Notes under the pieces: model-generated
Seen by the model: only the letters and a program-made list of their open reading frames with translations
Told to the model about the DNA's origin: nothing
The model's database searches: none
Part shown: positions 8,456-15,731 of the stretch, one piece after another
Numbering within the stretch: the stretch's first letter is position 1
How the letters are laid out: every line of letters starts with the position of its first letter
NCBI GenBank assembly: GCA_963677915.2
Contig: CAXXGE010000049.1
Location: 1-19,914, forward strand
Direction: 5' to 3'
DNA: 19,914 nt
Source: G963677915 sp963677915
GTDB taxonomy: Bacteria > Bacillota > Clostridia > Lachnospirales > Vallitaleaceae
Translations under genes and position numbers: made by a program

Positions 8456-9092
8456 AGGAAGCCCGCACCATATGGATCGGCATGCCCTGGGCGCTGAATT
8501 TCCTCTCGTATTCGGTCATGATGTTGCCTTCAACATAGGGGCTGCCGTGAAGATCTCTCGTCAGTGTCCTGATCTCCATTTCCATCTCTTTCATCATTTC
8601 CAGTGAAAAGTCGAAGAGCGGCACGTTGTCCGTTTTCATCATGATTTCCCCGTCCGGAGCCAGAATGGCTTTATAGCTTTCAAGAAAATTCCTGTGTGTC
8701 AGACGCCTTTTGGCGTGGCGCTCCTTAGGCCAGGGGTCGGAGAAGTTCAGGTAGATGCGGTCCACTTCCCCCTGGGCGAAGACGTCCGTAATGTGCTCAG
8801 CGTCGAAACGTGTCAGCTCCAGATTTTCCAAACGCTCTTCTTCCTTCTCGAGTTTCTCCAAAGCCCTGATCAAAACGGAAGTGAATTTTTCAAAGCCGAT
8901 ATAATTGCGGTCCGGATGCCTTCTGGCATGTTCAATGATGAAGTTCCCTTTTCCCATTCCAATCTCGATATGGATCGGATTGTCGTTGCCGAAATGGCTT
9001 CGCCACTGTCCTTTCAGTTCTTCAGGATGCTTCAGCACCCGCCTGTTCGTTTCCATCCGCCTGTAGGCATCTTTGACATTTCTCAATCTCAT
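8445..9092 (-). CDS. trmB: tRNA (guanine-N7-)-methyltransferase
   Basis: Makes m7G46 in tRNA variable loops using S-adenosylmethionine. The 215-residue length is typical. The SAM-binding loop is IEIGMGKGNF (42-51) after Glu43, followed by Glu68 in GFEKF, Asp97 in FDAEH, and the TrmB signature FSDPWPKERHAKRRL (117-131) with Asp119. A TEYE motif near residue 195 completes the family pattern. An ATG seven codons upstream exists, but its purine run is adjacent to the codon, whereas the ATG at 9092 has GAGGAG seven bases before it and gives the usual MRLRN start. Last gene of the nine-gene minus-strand run, 25 bases after the hydrolase gene; its 3' end overlaps the convergent protease gene by 11 bases. 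Confidence 0.96.
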   Translation of the reverse strand: MRLRNVKDAYRRMETNRRVLKHPEELKGQWRSHFGNDNPIHIEIGMGKGNFIIEHARRHPDRNYIGFEKFTSVLIRALEKLEKEEERLENLELTRFDAEHITDVFAQGEVDRIYLNFSDPWPKERHAKRRLTHRNFLESYKAILAPDGEIMMKTDNVPLFDFSLEMMKEMEMEIRTLTRDLHGSPYVEGNIMTEYERKFSAQGMPIHMVRASFKG

Positions 9093-9117
9093 TGTTTGAC
9101 TCCTCGAATCCATTCCC

Positions 9118-9762
9118 CTAAAAATAAAAATATTCGCCTTCGATTACCGTGTGCAGGTCGTCCGCCTTCGATCTGAATGGAGAATTGTTGAAATACAGGC
9201 AGCTGCCGACGTTGTTCTCACCCATCAGCGCATTTTTTGCCGCAGTGATGCTCAGCTCATCGGGTTCAAGTGCTGAAAAGCTGTCCCTATGCGCCGGCGG
9301 AAACTGTACGGCATATGCCGTATCATAAATCACGCCTGCTATCGTATCGGGATATTCATTGCCTTTGGCCCGGTTCAGCACCACGTTGGCAATGGCCAGC
9401 CTGGCATTGTATCCGAGGTCATAGCCTTCTATCCTGACGATTTTCGCAAGCAGGTAGATGTCGTCATAGGTATAGGCGAAGGACGGCGTCATTTCCGCCG
9501 GTACCGTCAATCCTTCTTTGTCAATCTCCACTGTGCTGTAGTCATCGTTCCATTGGACTTCAAAGCCCATAAGAGCCATTCCCATGTCGAAATAGGCGCC
9601 CATATTGCCAACCGGTACATAGGCTGTCTCTTCCGCATCAAACAGCTGGCCGTTGATTCTGATATCCGTCTTGATTTCCGCTGCCGCTGCGGGATTCTGT
9701 GCCAGAACTAAGACAAACAGGACAACTGCGGCAGCTATTGCCCTGCGTACTTTCATACCCAT
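9118..9762 (-). CDS. SleB-type cell wall hydrolase with N-terminal stalk domain
   Basis: Exported protein of 214 residues. A signal peptide (about 1-28: Lys-Val-Arg-Arg then a hydrophobic run ending Ala-Ala-Ala-Ala) is followed by a short copper-amine-oxidase-N-like stalk (about 29-82, with INGQL, AYVPV and a WNDDYSTVEI strand) and a Hydrolase_2/SleB catalytic domain (about 100-214). The family signature is visible as LLAKIVRIEGYD with the probable catalytic Glu112, ARLAIANVVLNRAKGNEYPDT (120-140) and GVIYDTAYAVQF. SleB enzymes are lytic transglycosylases that cut spore cortex muramic-lactam peptidoglycan; relatives without the peptidoglycan-binding repeat can act on vegetative wall. GAGG lies nine bases before the ATG, inside the end of the cupin gene; a second ATG two codons later (9756) is an alternative. 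Vegetative versus germination role is undecided. Confidence 0.82.
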   Translation of the reverse strand: MGMKVRRAIAAAVVLFVLVLAQNPAAAAEIKTDIRINGQLFDAEETAYVPVGNMGAYFDMGMALMGFEVQWNDDYSTVEIDKEGLTVPAEMTPSFAYTYDDIYLLAKIVRIEGYDLGYNARLAIANVVLNRAKGNEYPDTIAGVIYDTAYAVQFPPAHRDSFSALEPDELSITAAKNALMGENNVGSCLYFNNSPFRSKADDLHTVIEGEYFYF

Positions 9763-9768
9763 AACGGT

Positions 9769-10068
9769 CTACCTCTTGATGACAAAGACTTCCGTCTTTG
9801 CCTCATCCGGATTCGACAGGCCCGACATAGTGCCTTTAGGTACGACGATGACATGTCCTGCGTCGTAGATGACAGGCTGCTGGTCGCCCAGCGCCACCTG
9901 CAGGCGTCCTCTAAGGACAATAATCGTCACAAGGGCATCCGTCGGATGTGCGGGAAAAGCATGCTTTCCCGGCAGCACCACATGGTTAAGCTTGAAATCG
10001 CCATCTTCAATCATTGGTACCAGGATGTCTTCCTGGTTGAAACTGAAAGTGTTTACCTTCTCTATCAT
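9769..10068 (-). CDS. Small single-domain cupin protein
   Basis: A 99-residue protein that consists only of a conserved beta-barrel cupin fold. Motif 1 is recognisable around LPGKHAFPAHPTDALVTIIV and ends in LRGRLQV; motif 2 is AGHVIVVPKGTMSGL. Of the usual metal ligands only the motif 1 His at residue 41 (with His36 nearby) is clear; the second His, the Glu and the motif 2 His are replaced. It may therefore bind metal poorly or act as a non-enzymatic sensor or ligand binder. The frame is open from a GTG directly after the fabV stop, but the ATG at 10068 has AGGTGG five bases upstream and is preferred. Nine bases after fabV and six before the hydrolase gene, so co-expression is very likely. 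Confidence 0.8.
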   Translation of the reverse strand: MIEKVNTFSFNQEDILVPMIEDGDFKLNHVVLPGKHAFPAHPTDALVTIIVLRGRLQVALGDQQPVIYDAGHVIVVPKGTMSGLSNPDEAKTEVFVIKR

Positions 10069-10077
10069 ATCCGCCAC

Positions 10078-11268
10078 CTATAGTACAATGCTGTCCTCGA
10101 TATCTACCAGGCTGGATGTTTCCGCATCGTAGTCGACGCCGTCCAGCCCGAAACCGAAGAGCTTGTAGAAGTCATCCCAGTATAGTTTCATATCTACGTA
10201 TTCGCTTAGGTTGTCGTCATTGATGCTGTTCCAGATGCTGTCGATTTCGGACTGGATATCCTCAGCCATTTCATAGTCGTCCACCCTGAGCCTGCCGTCT
10301 TCATCCACGATGGCTTCGTCTACGAACAGCTTCTCCTTGAACAGGCGCTGGATCTGCTCGATGCACCCTTCTTCCTGTCCTTTTTCCTCAAGAAGCTTCT
10401 TAAGTATCGTGATGTAAAGGGGGATGACAGGTATAGCCGAACTTGCCTGTGTCACCAGCGCCTTGTTGATGGCTACATAGGCGTGTCCGCCTTTTTGGGA
10501 GAGAACCGCATTCATCTCCCTTGCTGTCTTCTCGAGGTCCTCTTTCGCCCTGCCGATGGCTCCGGCCCTATAGATGGCATGGGTGAGTTTCGGTCCCACA
10601 TAGGAGTAGGCGACTGTCGTCACATCATCTGTCAAAACGCCTGCATCACCCAGCGCTTCGATCCATAGGCGCCAGTCCTCGCCGCCCATGACTTTGATCG
10701 TGCCTTCAATCTCTTCTTCACTCGCAGGCTCGATGCACACTTCCTCAAGGAGGTTGGTCGTCAGGTTGATGGATTTGTTCGTATAGACGCCGCCGATAGG
10801 TTTGAGCACCGACTGGTGTGTCACGCCGTCATGGTCCGTACGTCTCGGCGCCGCAACGCTGTAGACAACCATGTCCACCTGGCCGAGGTCTTCTTTGATT
10901 ACTTCGATTGCCTTTTCCTTCATTGCCTTTGAGAACGCGTCGCCGATCAGGCTTTTTGCATAGTATCCCTCTGCCTTTGCAGCCTTTTCAAAAGCCGCGG
11001 TGTTATACCAGCCCGGGGATCCCGTCTTTTTTTCTGTAGGCGCTTTCTCGAAAGAAATGTTCAGCGTCGCTGCGCCGCTGCCGAATGTCGAGGATATCCT
11101 GCTGGCAAGGCCGTAGCCTGTCGAACCGCCGATGACCAGAACTTTCCCGGGTCCGTCATACTTGCCATTGGCCTTCACGTAATCGATCTGTTCCCCGATA
11201 TGTTTTGCACATCCTTCAGGGTGGGCAGTTGCACAAAGAAATCCTCTTATTCTGGGCTTTATTATCAT
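10078..11268 (-). CDS. fabV: Trans-2-enoyl-CoA/ACP reductase (FabV/Ter type)
   Basis: NADH-dependent reductase of the double bond of trans-2-enoyl-CoA or -ACP, 396 residues, full length. It is a large short-chain-dehydrogenase relative with GGSTGYGLASR (47-57) as cofactor loop, Glu74 in SFEK at the position linked to NADH preference, and the FabV catalytic pair Tyr233-x8-Lys242 in AIYRAGAIGRAK. The N-terminal MIIKPRIRGFLCATAHPEGC and C-terminal KLFGFGLDGVDYD segments are family signatures. In clostridia such enzymes serve crotonyl-CoA reduction to butyryl-CoA (Ter) or the last step of fatty acid elongation. It is not next to other fab or butyrate genes here, so which role applies is open. AGAGGA precedes the ATG; 27 bases after the panE-like gene. 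Confidence 0.96.
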   Translation of the reverse strand: MIIKPRIRGFLCATAHPEGCAKHIGEQIDYVKANGKYDGPGKVLVIGGSTGYGLASRISSTFGSGAATLNISFEKAPTEKKTGSPGWYNTAAFEKAAKAEGYYAKSLIGDAFSKAMKEKAIEVIKEDLGQVDMVVYSVAAPRRTDHDGVTHQSVLKPIGGVYTNKSINLTTNLLEEVCIEPASEEEIEGTIKVMGGEDWRLWIEALGDAGVLTDDVTTVAYSYVGPKLTHAIYRAGAIGRAKEDLEKTAREMNAVLSQKGGHAYVAINKALVTQASSAIPVIPLYITILKKLLEEKGQEEGCIEQIQRLFKEKLFVDEAIVDEDGRLRVDDYEMAEDIQSEIDSIWNSINDDNLSEYVDMKLYWDDFYKLFGFGLDGVDYDAETSSLVDIEDSIVL

Positions 11269-11295
11269 CTCAATCCTCTTTCCCGCTGATTCGCG

Positions 11296-12219
11296 TTATC
11301 TTTCAAATGTTGCTTCAATTTCTTTAATTTTGTTATACAGTATATCATTGACCGGTGTCGGTATGCCATATGCCACGCCTTTTTTCTTCACCGTCCCTGC
11401 AAAAAGTTCCACCTCACTGAACCGGCCTGCCTCAAGGTCCTGGGCCAGGGATGGCTTCCCTTCCGGATTCAGAGTATCGAGGATATCCAGCCAGTACCTA
11501 AGATCCTTTTCAGTCAGCGGGATATTCTCTTTGGCTGCAATCGCCATCACTTCACGCATCGCGCCGATCATGACGTCCCTCGCTTCGCCTTTCTTCTGTA
11601 TATCGGAAAAAGTGCCTTTGTAGACAGCCACCGTTTGGTTGACGCCCACATTCACCATGAATTTCCCCCACAGTCTGTGCTGCATGTTCTCGGCAATTTC
11701 ATAGGGGAAGCTGTGTCTGTCGAAAAAGTCGGCCAGCCGGTCGATCCTCTCTGAACGTGAGCCGTCCAGTTCTCCGATCACCAGCTTGCCCATGTTCATG
11801 TATGTCATCCTGTTGCCGATTTTCAGTGCATCCATTTCCTGGGCAACACAATAGACCACATGTTCCATACCGAAAGTCCCGCCGATCGTCTCTTCGCTGG
11901 ATATGCCGTTCAGCATGGAAATGATGATGGTGTCCTCTCCCACCTGGCTTTTTGCAATCTCTATGGCATCCTTGAGGTCCTTCTCCTTGACACCAATCAG
12001 AACAAGGTCTGCCGGTCCGATCGGGTCATCCGGCGTATGGTAGCTGAATTCACATGTCTCCCCATTGCTGTACACCTTGTCCCGTTTGTACCTTTCAATT
12101 CTGTCTCTGTCTGCAATGACCCTAAGGTCGCCGCCTTCGGTCATATGTTTGGCAAGCTGATGTCCGAACAGGACGCCAAGCGCACCCAAGCCAATCAGGC
12201 TGACCGTTTTTATTTCCAT
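11296..12219 (-). CDS. Ketopantoate reductase family protein (PanE/ApbA)
   Basis: NADPH-dependent reductase of the 2-dehydropantoate 2-reductase family, 307 residues. The Rossmann loop is LIGLGALGVLFG (8-19); LNGISSEE (103-110) supplies the family Asn, and the catalytic Lys is probably Lys186 in RLWGKFMVNVGVNQ, with Asn190 nearby. The C-terminal helical domain (ApbA_C) covers about 175-305. An earlier ATG at 12249 overlaps the preceding gene but has no ribosome binding site; ATG 12219 follows GGGGAGAAGGG and gives the normal start. No panB, panC or panD lies nearby, and many paralogs in this family act on other 2-keto acids, so I do not assign panE. Sits between an aldo/keto reductase and fabV in the nine-gene run. 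Confidence 0.88.
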   Translation of the reverse strand: MEIKTVSLIGLGALGVLFGHQLAKHMTEGGDLRVIADRDRIERYKRDKVYSNGETCEFSYHTPDDPIGPADLVLIGVKEKDLKDAIEIAKSQVGEDTIIISMLNGISSEETIGGTFGMEHVVYCVAQEMDALKIGNRMTYMNMGKLVIGELDGSRSERIDRLADFFDRHSFPYEIAENMQHRLWGKFMVNVGVNQTVAVYKGTFSDIQKKGEARDVMIGAMREVMAIAAKENIPLTEKDLRYWLDILDTLNPEGKPSLAQDLEAGRFSEVELFAGTVKKKGVAYGIPTPVNDILYNKIKEIEATFER

Positions 12220-12245
12220 TACCCTTCTCCCCTTTTTGTGTATAT

Positions 12246-13100
12246 TCATTTTTTTGGCAAATCCCTTGCTGGGTCGAAGCCGTTTTCATAGATGTAGTCC
12301 GGGTCGAATCCCAAACGGTATCCCGCATCCAGTCCTTCGATTGTGTTCATGTCCTCGTTCGTCAATTCAAAATCCAGGATATCCAGGTTCTGCTTCATTC
12401 TGGCCATGCTGCTGGATTTCGGTATGACAGCGAGACCCCTTTGCAGGTGCCATCTCAAGGTCACCTGGGCGGCTGTTTTTCCGAATCGTTCGCCGATCTT
12501 TCTCAGTGGTGCCATCTCCATGACCTGGCCTTTCATGATGGGCGACCAGGCTTCAACGGCAATGCCGTTGGCTCTGCAGTAGTCGATTGTCTCCTTCTGC
12601 TGGAGCTTCGGGTGGCATTCGATCTGGTTCAATACCGGCTTGATATTCGCCGTCGCCAGAAGTTCATCCAGATGGCTGGGTTTGTAATTGCAGACACCGA
12701 TCGCTTTCACCCTTCTGGACGCATATGCCTCTTCGAGCGCTTTCCAGCTGCCGATCGCATCGGGTCTTGGCCAGTGGATGAGCATCAGGTCGATATAGTC
12801 CAGTTTCAGGTTCTCCATCGATGAGTCGAAAGCGGCTTTTGTATTGTCGTAACCCACATCGTCAAGCCAGATCTTGCTGCCCAGAATGATGTCGTTTCTG
12901 CTCAGTCCGCTTTCCCTGATCGCTTCACCGATGCCTTTTTCGTTCTTATAGTAGAAGGCCGTGTCTATATGTCTGTATCCGGCTTCAAATGCTTTCAGCA
13001 CCAGGTCCTTAACTTCATCGTTTCCAATCTTGAAGGTGCCGAAACCGATCATGGGTATTTCAAGTCCGTTGTTCAGTTCAATGTTGGGTACTGTAATCAT
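12246..13100 (-). CDS. Aldo/keto reductase (first of two paralogs)
   Basis: Cytosolic NADPH-dependent aldehyde/ketone reductase, 284 residues, a single TIM barrel. The catalytic tetrad is visible: Asp46 and Tyr51 in HIDTAFYYKNE, Lys76 in GSKIW and His109 in LIHWPRP. The cofactor motif LAVIPKSSS lies near 230. It belongs to the AKR5-like group (2,5-diketogluconate/glyoxal reductases) by its overall pattern. It starts within the end of the sugar kinase gene (ATGA overlap of four bases) with AGGAGG six bases upstream. By eye over half of its residues are identical to the aldo/keto reductase encoded at 14701-15585, including blocks such as IRESGL, NQIECHP, VEAWSPIMKG and LRWHLQRGL. Likely substrates are small carbonyls such as methylglyoxal or sugar-derived ketones; not determined by sequence. 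Confidence 0.93.
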   Translation of the reverse strand: MITVPNIELNNGLEIPMIGFGTFKIGNDEVKDLVLKAFEAGYRHIDTAFYYKNEKGIGEAIRESGLSRNDIILGSKIWLDDVGYDNTKAAFDSSMENLKLDYIDLMLIHWPRPDAIGSWKALEEAYASRRVKAIGVCNYKPSHLDELLATANIKPVLNQIECHPKLQQKETIDYCRANGIAVEAWSPIMKGQVMEMAPLRKIGERFGKTAAQVTLRWHLQRGLAVIPKSSSMARMKQNLDILDFELTNEDMNTIEGLDAGYRLGFDPDYIYENGFDPARDLPKK

Positions 13101-13981
13101 TTGTTTCCTCCTGTTTTTCTCATGTATTCCAGGACGCCTTCCCTGGGCCCTTTCTTCGTGACACTCTCCGCTGCGACTGCCGATGCTTCCCTAAGCGATG
13201 CCGCGAAATCCATCTCTTTGACAAACCGGAAATAGCAGAATGCGCCATGAAAAATATCGCCTGCACCAAGGGTGTCGACCGCCTCAACGGACGGGGGGTC
13301 AATAAAGCCTTCTCCCGCCTGGCTTTTCCACCAGATGCTGCTGCTTCCGTCTGTGACGGCAAAGCTTGCGACACCCTTTTCTTTGGACAGCGCAAAAAGA
13401 TCCATGTCATAACCGACAGGTTTGCATTCCATCGGCGCAATCACTTCGTCAGCCAGTGCAAGGAAGTCAGGCGTATGCGTTTTCCAGCTTCCAGGATCAA
13501 GAACGACCGTAACACCGTTTCTTGCAGCCGCTTCGGCGACCGCATAGGAAATTTCTTTCAAATTACAGTCTGTCAGGCAGAAATCCGCGTCTTTTACCAC
13601 ATCGTCGTACCGCCTGTCCACTGTCAGTTCATGAAGGGGCGGCTGCCCGCTCCAGATGGTTCTGTTGCCGTTCAATGTATTGATACCGATGCAGGATACG
13701 CTCGGCATCACATCCCTGCCCTCTGCGAGGTCAACCACACGGATACCGTATTTCCCGGTCAGTTCCTGTTTGATGAGCTTACCCATCAGCGAATCCCCGA
13801 TATGGGAGACAAGGGTCGCCTGTCCTCCGAGCAGGGTGTATGTGATTGCCGCATTGGCAGGCGGTCCCCCGATATAGGTACTGTAATCTTCTGTTCTTGT
13901 TTTGCTGTTTTCTTCTGGCATGGTGTCCTGGTAGAAAGCCATGTCAAGGCATGCAATGCCGACAAAAACGCCCTGTTTCAT
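13097..13981 (-). CDS. PfkB-family carbohydrate kinase
   Basis: Ribokinase-like sugar kinase, 294 residues. PfkB motif 1 region IGGPPANAAITYTLLGG (37-53) and the C-terminal ATP/catalytic motif DTLGAGDIFHGAF (236-248) with catalytic Asp242 are both intact, so it should be active. The beginning of the lid region and the residues MPSVSCIGINTLNGNRTI (92-109) resemble YihV/FrlD-like branches more than ribokinase or 1-phosphofructokinase, but the substrate cannot be named from motifs. GGAGGG lies directly upstream of the ATG. 23 bases after the GPP34-like gene; its stop overlaps the aldo/keto reductase start (ATGA), so a phosphorylated or reduced sugar may be a shared substrate (inference). Confidence 0.88.
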   Translation of the reverse strand: MKQGVFVGIACLDMAFYQDTMPEENSKTRTEDYSTYIGGPPANAAITYTLLGGQATLVSHIGDSLMGKLIKQELTGKYGIRVVDLAEGRDVMPSVSCIGINTLNGNRTIWSGQPPLHELTVDRRYDDVVKDADFCLTDCNLKEISYAVAEAAARNGVTVVLDPGSWKTHTPDFLALADEVIAPMECKPVGYDMDLFALSKEKGVASFAVTDGSSSIWWKSQAGEGFIDPPSVEAVDTLGAGDIFHGAFCYFRFVKEMDFAASLREASAVAAESVTKKGPREGVLEYMRKTGGNK

Positions 13982-14004
13982 CCGTCCCTCCGCTTAGCTG
14001 CTGA

Positions 14005-14676
14005 TTAATACAGTCCATTGTTGGAAGCTACCATGATAGCCACCATCATCGCTTCTATGTCATCAATTATTTCCTTAACATAGGCACCCGCCTGGCTGTT
14101 TTTCACCTCAAACAGCTTCGAACGCATCTGTTCCATTTCCTGGGCGGCGAAGAAGTAGGCAAGCATTTTGCTTTCGAAAAGAAGGGCGGCAAGAATCAGG
14201 TATTCGTCACTGACCGGGCCGTCCCCAAGCAGTTCTTCCCTGAGACGGTCTTTGATTTTGTCGACACTGTCCCCTGCGACATGGTATACGGTTTTTTCCT
14301 TTATCAGGCCCTTTTTCTTCTCGAGAGTCAGGTGTCCACTGTCTACAAGCTCATTCATGATGCTGTCAATAAGCCTTTTCACGTTCCTGGTAGAGATGGC
14401 AAAGATATAATGTTCGACTATTTTTGTTGCAGTATGGGGCTTGTTCTCTGAGATATAGTCATAAAGGAGCTGTTTATAGCCTGCCTCTTCCTCAGGTTTT
14501 TTTACTGCCGAAATCCGCTTGTCGCCATCCAGCTCAACAGCACCGTCCTTGAGCAGCTCCCACAGCGAAGCAGCAATGATGCATGCCTCGTATTCATTGG
14601 CATACAAGGCATTGTGTTTCTCCATTTGGGCAACGACACACAAGACATATTCTTCGGTAAATGAAAGTTTTCTCAT
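14005..14676 (-). CDS. GPP34 (GOLPH3-like) family protein
   Basis: Predicted cytosolic, mostly helical protein of 223 residues. Its layout fits PF05719: an N-terminal LSFTEEYVLCVV, a helix IIAASLWELLKDGAVEL (33-49) matching the family LLEL-x-GRI-L block, RNVKRLIDSIMNELVDSGHL (about 97-116) matching the RNVRERIAKNLVEKGIL block, a short hairpin with GLIKEKTVYHV, and a C-terminal helix pair around YLILAALLFESKML (about 159-172). In eukaryotes GOLPH3 binds PI4P and Golgi enzymes; bacterial members are mostly uncharacterised and occur widely in Actinobacteria. Here it is the second gene of the run, between an aldo/keto reductase and a sugar kinase, 24 and 23 bases apart. AAGGAGG precedes the ATG. 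Function unknown. Confidence 0.7.
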   Translation of the reverse strand: MRKLSFTEEYVLCVVAQMEKHNALYANEYEACIIAASLWELLKDGAVELDGDKRISAVKKPEEEAGYKQLLYDYISENKPHTATKIVEHYIFAISTRNVKRLIDSIMNELVDSGHLTLEKKKGLIKEKTVYHVAGDSVDKIKDRLREELLGDGPVSDEYLILAALLFESKMLAYFFAAQEMEQMRSKLFEVKNSQAGAYVKEIIDDIEAMMVAIMVASNNGLY

Positions 14677-14699
14677 GATATCAGCCTCCTTATAACTTT

Positions 14700-14729
14700 A
14701 TTATAATGCTTCCTGCTCCATCGCGCTAA
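14700..14729 (-). promoter_or_regulatory. Possible internal promoter before the GPP34-like gene
   Basis: Minus strand TTAGCG (14729-14724), an 18-base spacer and a perfect TATAAT (14705-14700) that overlaps the stop of the upstream aldo/keto reductase. The -35 is poor, so this is tentative. Confidence 0.3.
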
Positions 14730-15585
14730 TCCTGGCTAGTCTTTCCTCACGGTTCTGTTCTTTTCCGAAATCGAAAATATCCGATGGGTCATAACCAAAA
14801 CGGAAGCCTCTGTCCAGCGACCGGATCAGAGCCATGTCGCCATCTTCCAGTTCAAAATCAAAAAAATCCAGGTTGGCAGCAATCCTGTCTGTATGAACGG
14901 ATTTCGGAAGGACGATCAGCCCCCTTTGCAGGTGCCATCTGAGCGCAATCTGTACCGGCGTCTTTCCGTATTTTTCCGCAATATCCTTCATCACGCCGAC
15001 CCGCATGACATGCCCTTTCATGATGGGCGACCACGCTTCAACGAGGATGCCCTGCTCTTTGCAAAAGGCAACCGTCTCCTCCTGTTGCAGGAAAGGGTGG
15101 CATTCGATCTGGTTCACCATCGGCATGATATTGGCTGACGCCATCAGGTCTTCCAGGTGGTCCGGCTTATAGTTGCTCACGCCCAGCCCTTTGATGACAC
15201 CCTTATCATAATATGCCTCCATGGCTTTCCAGCTCTCCCTGCCTTCCGGTTTGGGCCAGTGGATCAGAAAAAGGTCCAGGTAATCCAAACCCAGGCGTTC
15301 CATGCTTGTTTCGAAGGACTGTTTCGTTTTTTCATAGCCCAGCATGTCGAACCATACCTTGCTGGTGATGAAGAGCTCTTCCCTTTTCAGGCCGCTTTCC
15401 CTGATTGCCTCACCGACCCCTTTCTCGTTCTGATATAAGAAAGCCGTGTCTATATGCCTGTATCCTGCTTCAAGTGCATCCAGCACCGCCTTTTTCACCG
15501 TATCATTATCGACCAGATACGTGCCGAAACCGACAGCAGGAATTTTTATACCGTTTTTCATTGTGTACGTCATATTTTTATCCAT
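14701..15585 (-). CDS. Aldo/keto reductase (second paralog, first gene of the operon)
   Basis: NADPH-dependent carbonyl reductase of 294 residues. The tetrad is Asp46 and Tyr51 (HIDTAFLYQNE), Lys76 (TSKVW) and His109 (LIHWPKP); the cofactor motif is LIVLPKSVH. It aligns without gaps over most of its length to the product of 12246-13100, differing mainly in the substrate loops and in a longer C-terminus (about ten extra residues, ending REERLARISAMEQEAL). The ATG follows AAGGAG by about eight bases. It is the promoter-proximal gene of the nine-gene run and would be the most highly expressed of them. The two copies are separated by the GPP34 and kinase genes, so this is not a simple tandem duplicate; they may handle related but distinct substrates. 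Confidence 0.94.
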   Translation of the reverse strand: MDKNMTYTMKNGIKIPAVGFGTYLVDNDTVKKAVLDALEAGYRHIDTAFLYQNEKGVGEAIRESGLKREELFITSKVWFDMLGYEKTKQSFETSMERLGLDYLDLFLIHWPKPEGRESWKAMEAYYDKGVIKGLGVSNYKPDHLEDLMASANIMPMVNQIECHPFLQQEETVAFCKEQGILVEAWSPIMKGHVMRVGVMKDIAEKYGKTPVQIALRWHLQRGLIVLPKSVHTDRIAANLDFFDFELEDGDMALIRSLDRGFRFGYDPSDIFDFGKEQNREERLARISAMEQEAL

Positions 15586-15608
15586 GTTGCTCTCCTTTCA
15601 CCCATATA

Positions 15609-15634
15609 AGCAATTACTTCAATGCGATTACTTG
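15609..15634 (-). promoter_or_regulatory. Direct repeat / partial dyad in the leader of the aldo/keto reductase operon
   Basis: On the minus strand AAGTAAT occurs twice with a 14-base period, flanked by GCAA at one end and TTGC (as its complement) at the other. The element covers the predicted transcription start and early leader (about 15629 downward), a usual place for a repressor operator. No regulator gene is adjacent, so this is only a candidate. Confidence 0.3.
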
Positions 15635-15635
15635 C

Positions 15636-15664
15636 ATTATACCAATATTTGGGAGGAACTACAA
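15636..15664 (-). promoter_or_regulatory. Sigma-A promoter of the nine-gene minus-strand operon
   Basis: Minus strand TTGTAG (15664-15659), a 17-base spacer and a perfect TATAAT (15641-15636). Spacing is optimal. Its -35 box is separated by a single base from the -35 box of the divergent plus-strand promoter. Confidence 0.8.
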
Positions 15665-15665
15665 T

Positions 15666-15694
15666 TTGACTTTTACCTTTGCAAGTCCTATGAT
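15666..15694 (+). promoter_or_regulatory. Sigma-A promoter of the glutamate-synthase-like gene
   Basis: TTGACT (15666-15671), 17-base spacer, TATGAT (15689-15694). The gene starts 37 bases further on with an AAGGAGGT ribosome binding site. Confidence 0.8.
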
Positions 15695-15731
15695 GGAATT
15701 GATGTATTATATTTGAATAAGGAGGTAACTT

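Noticed and set aside
8458..8500. Terminator for the CPBP gene downstream of 8455 on the plus strand
   Set aside because: There is a small GGCATGCC palindrome inside trmB but no T tract.
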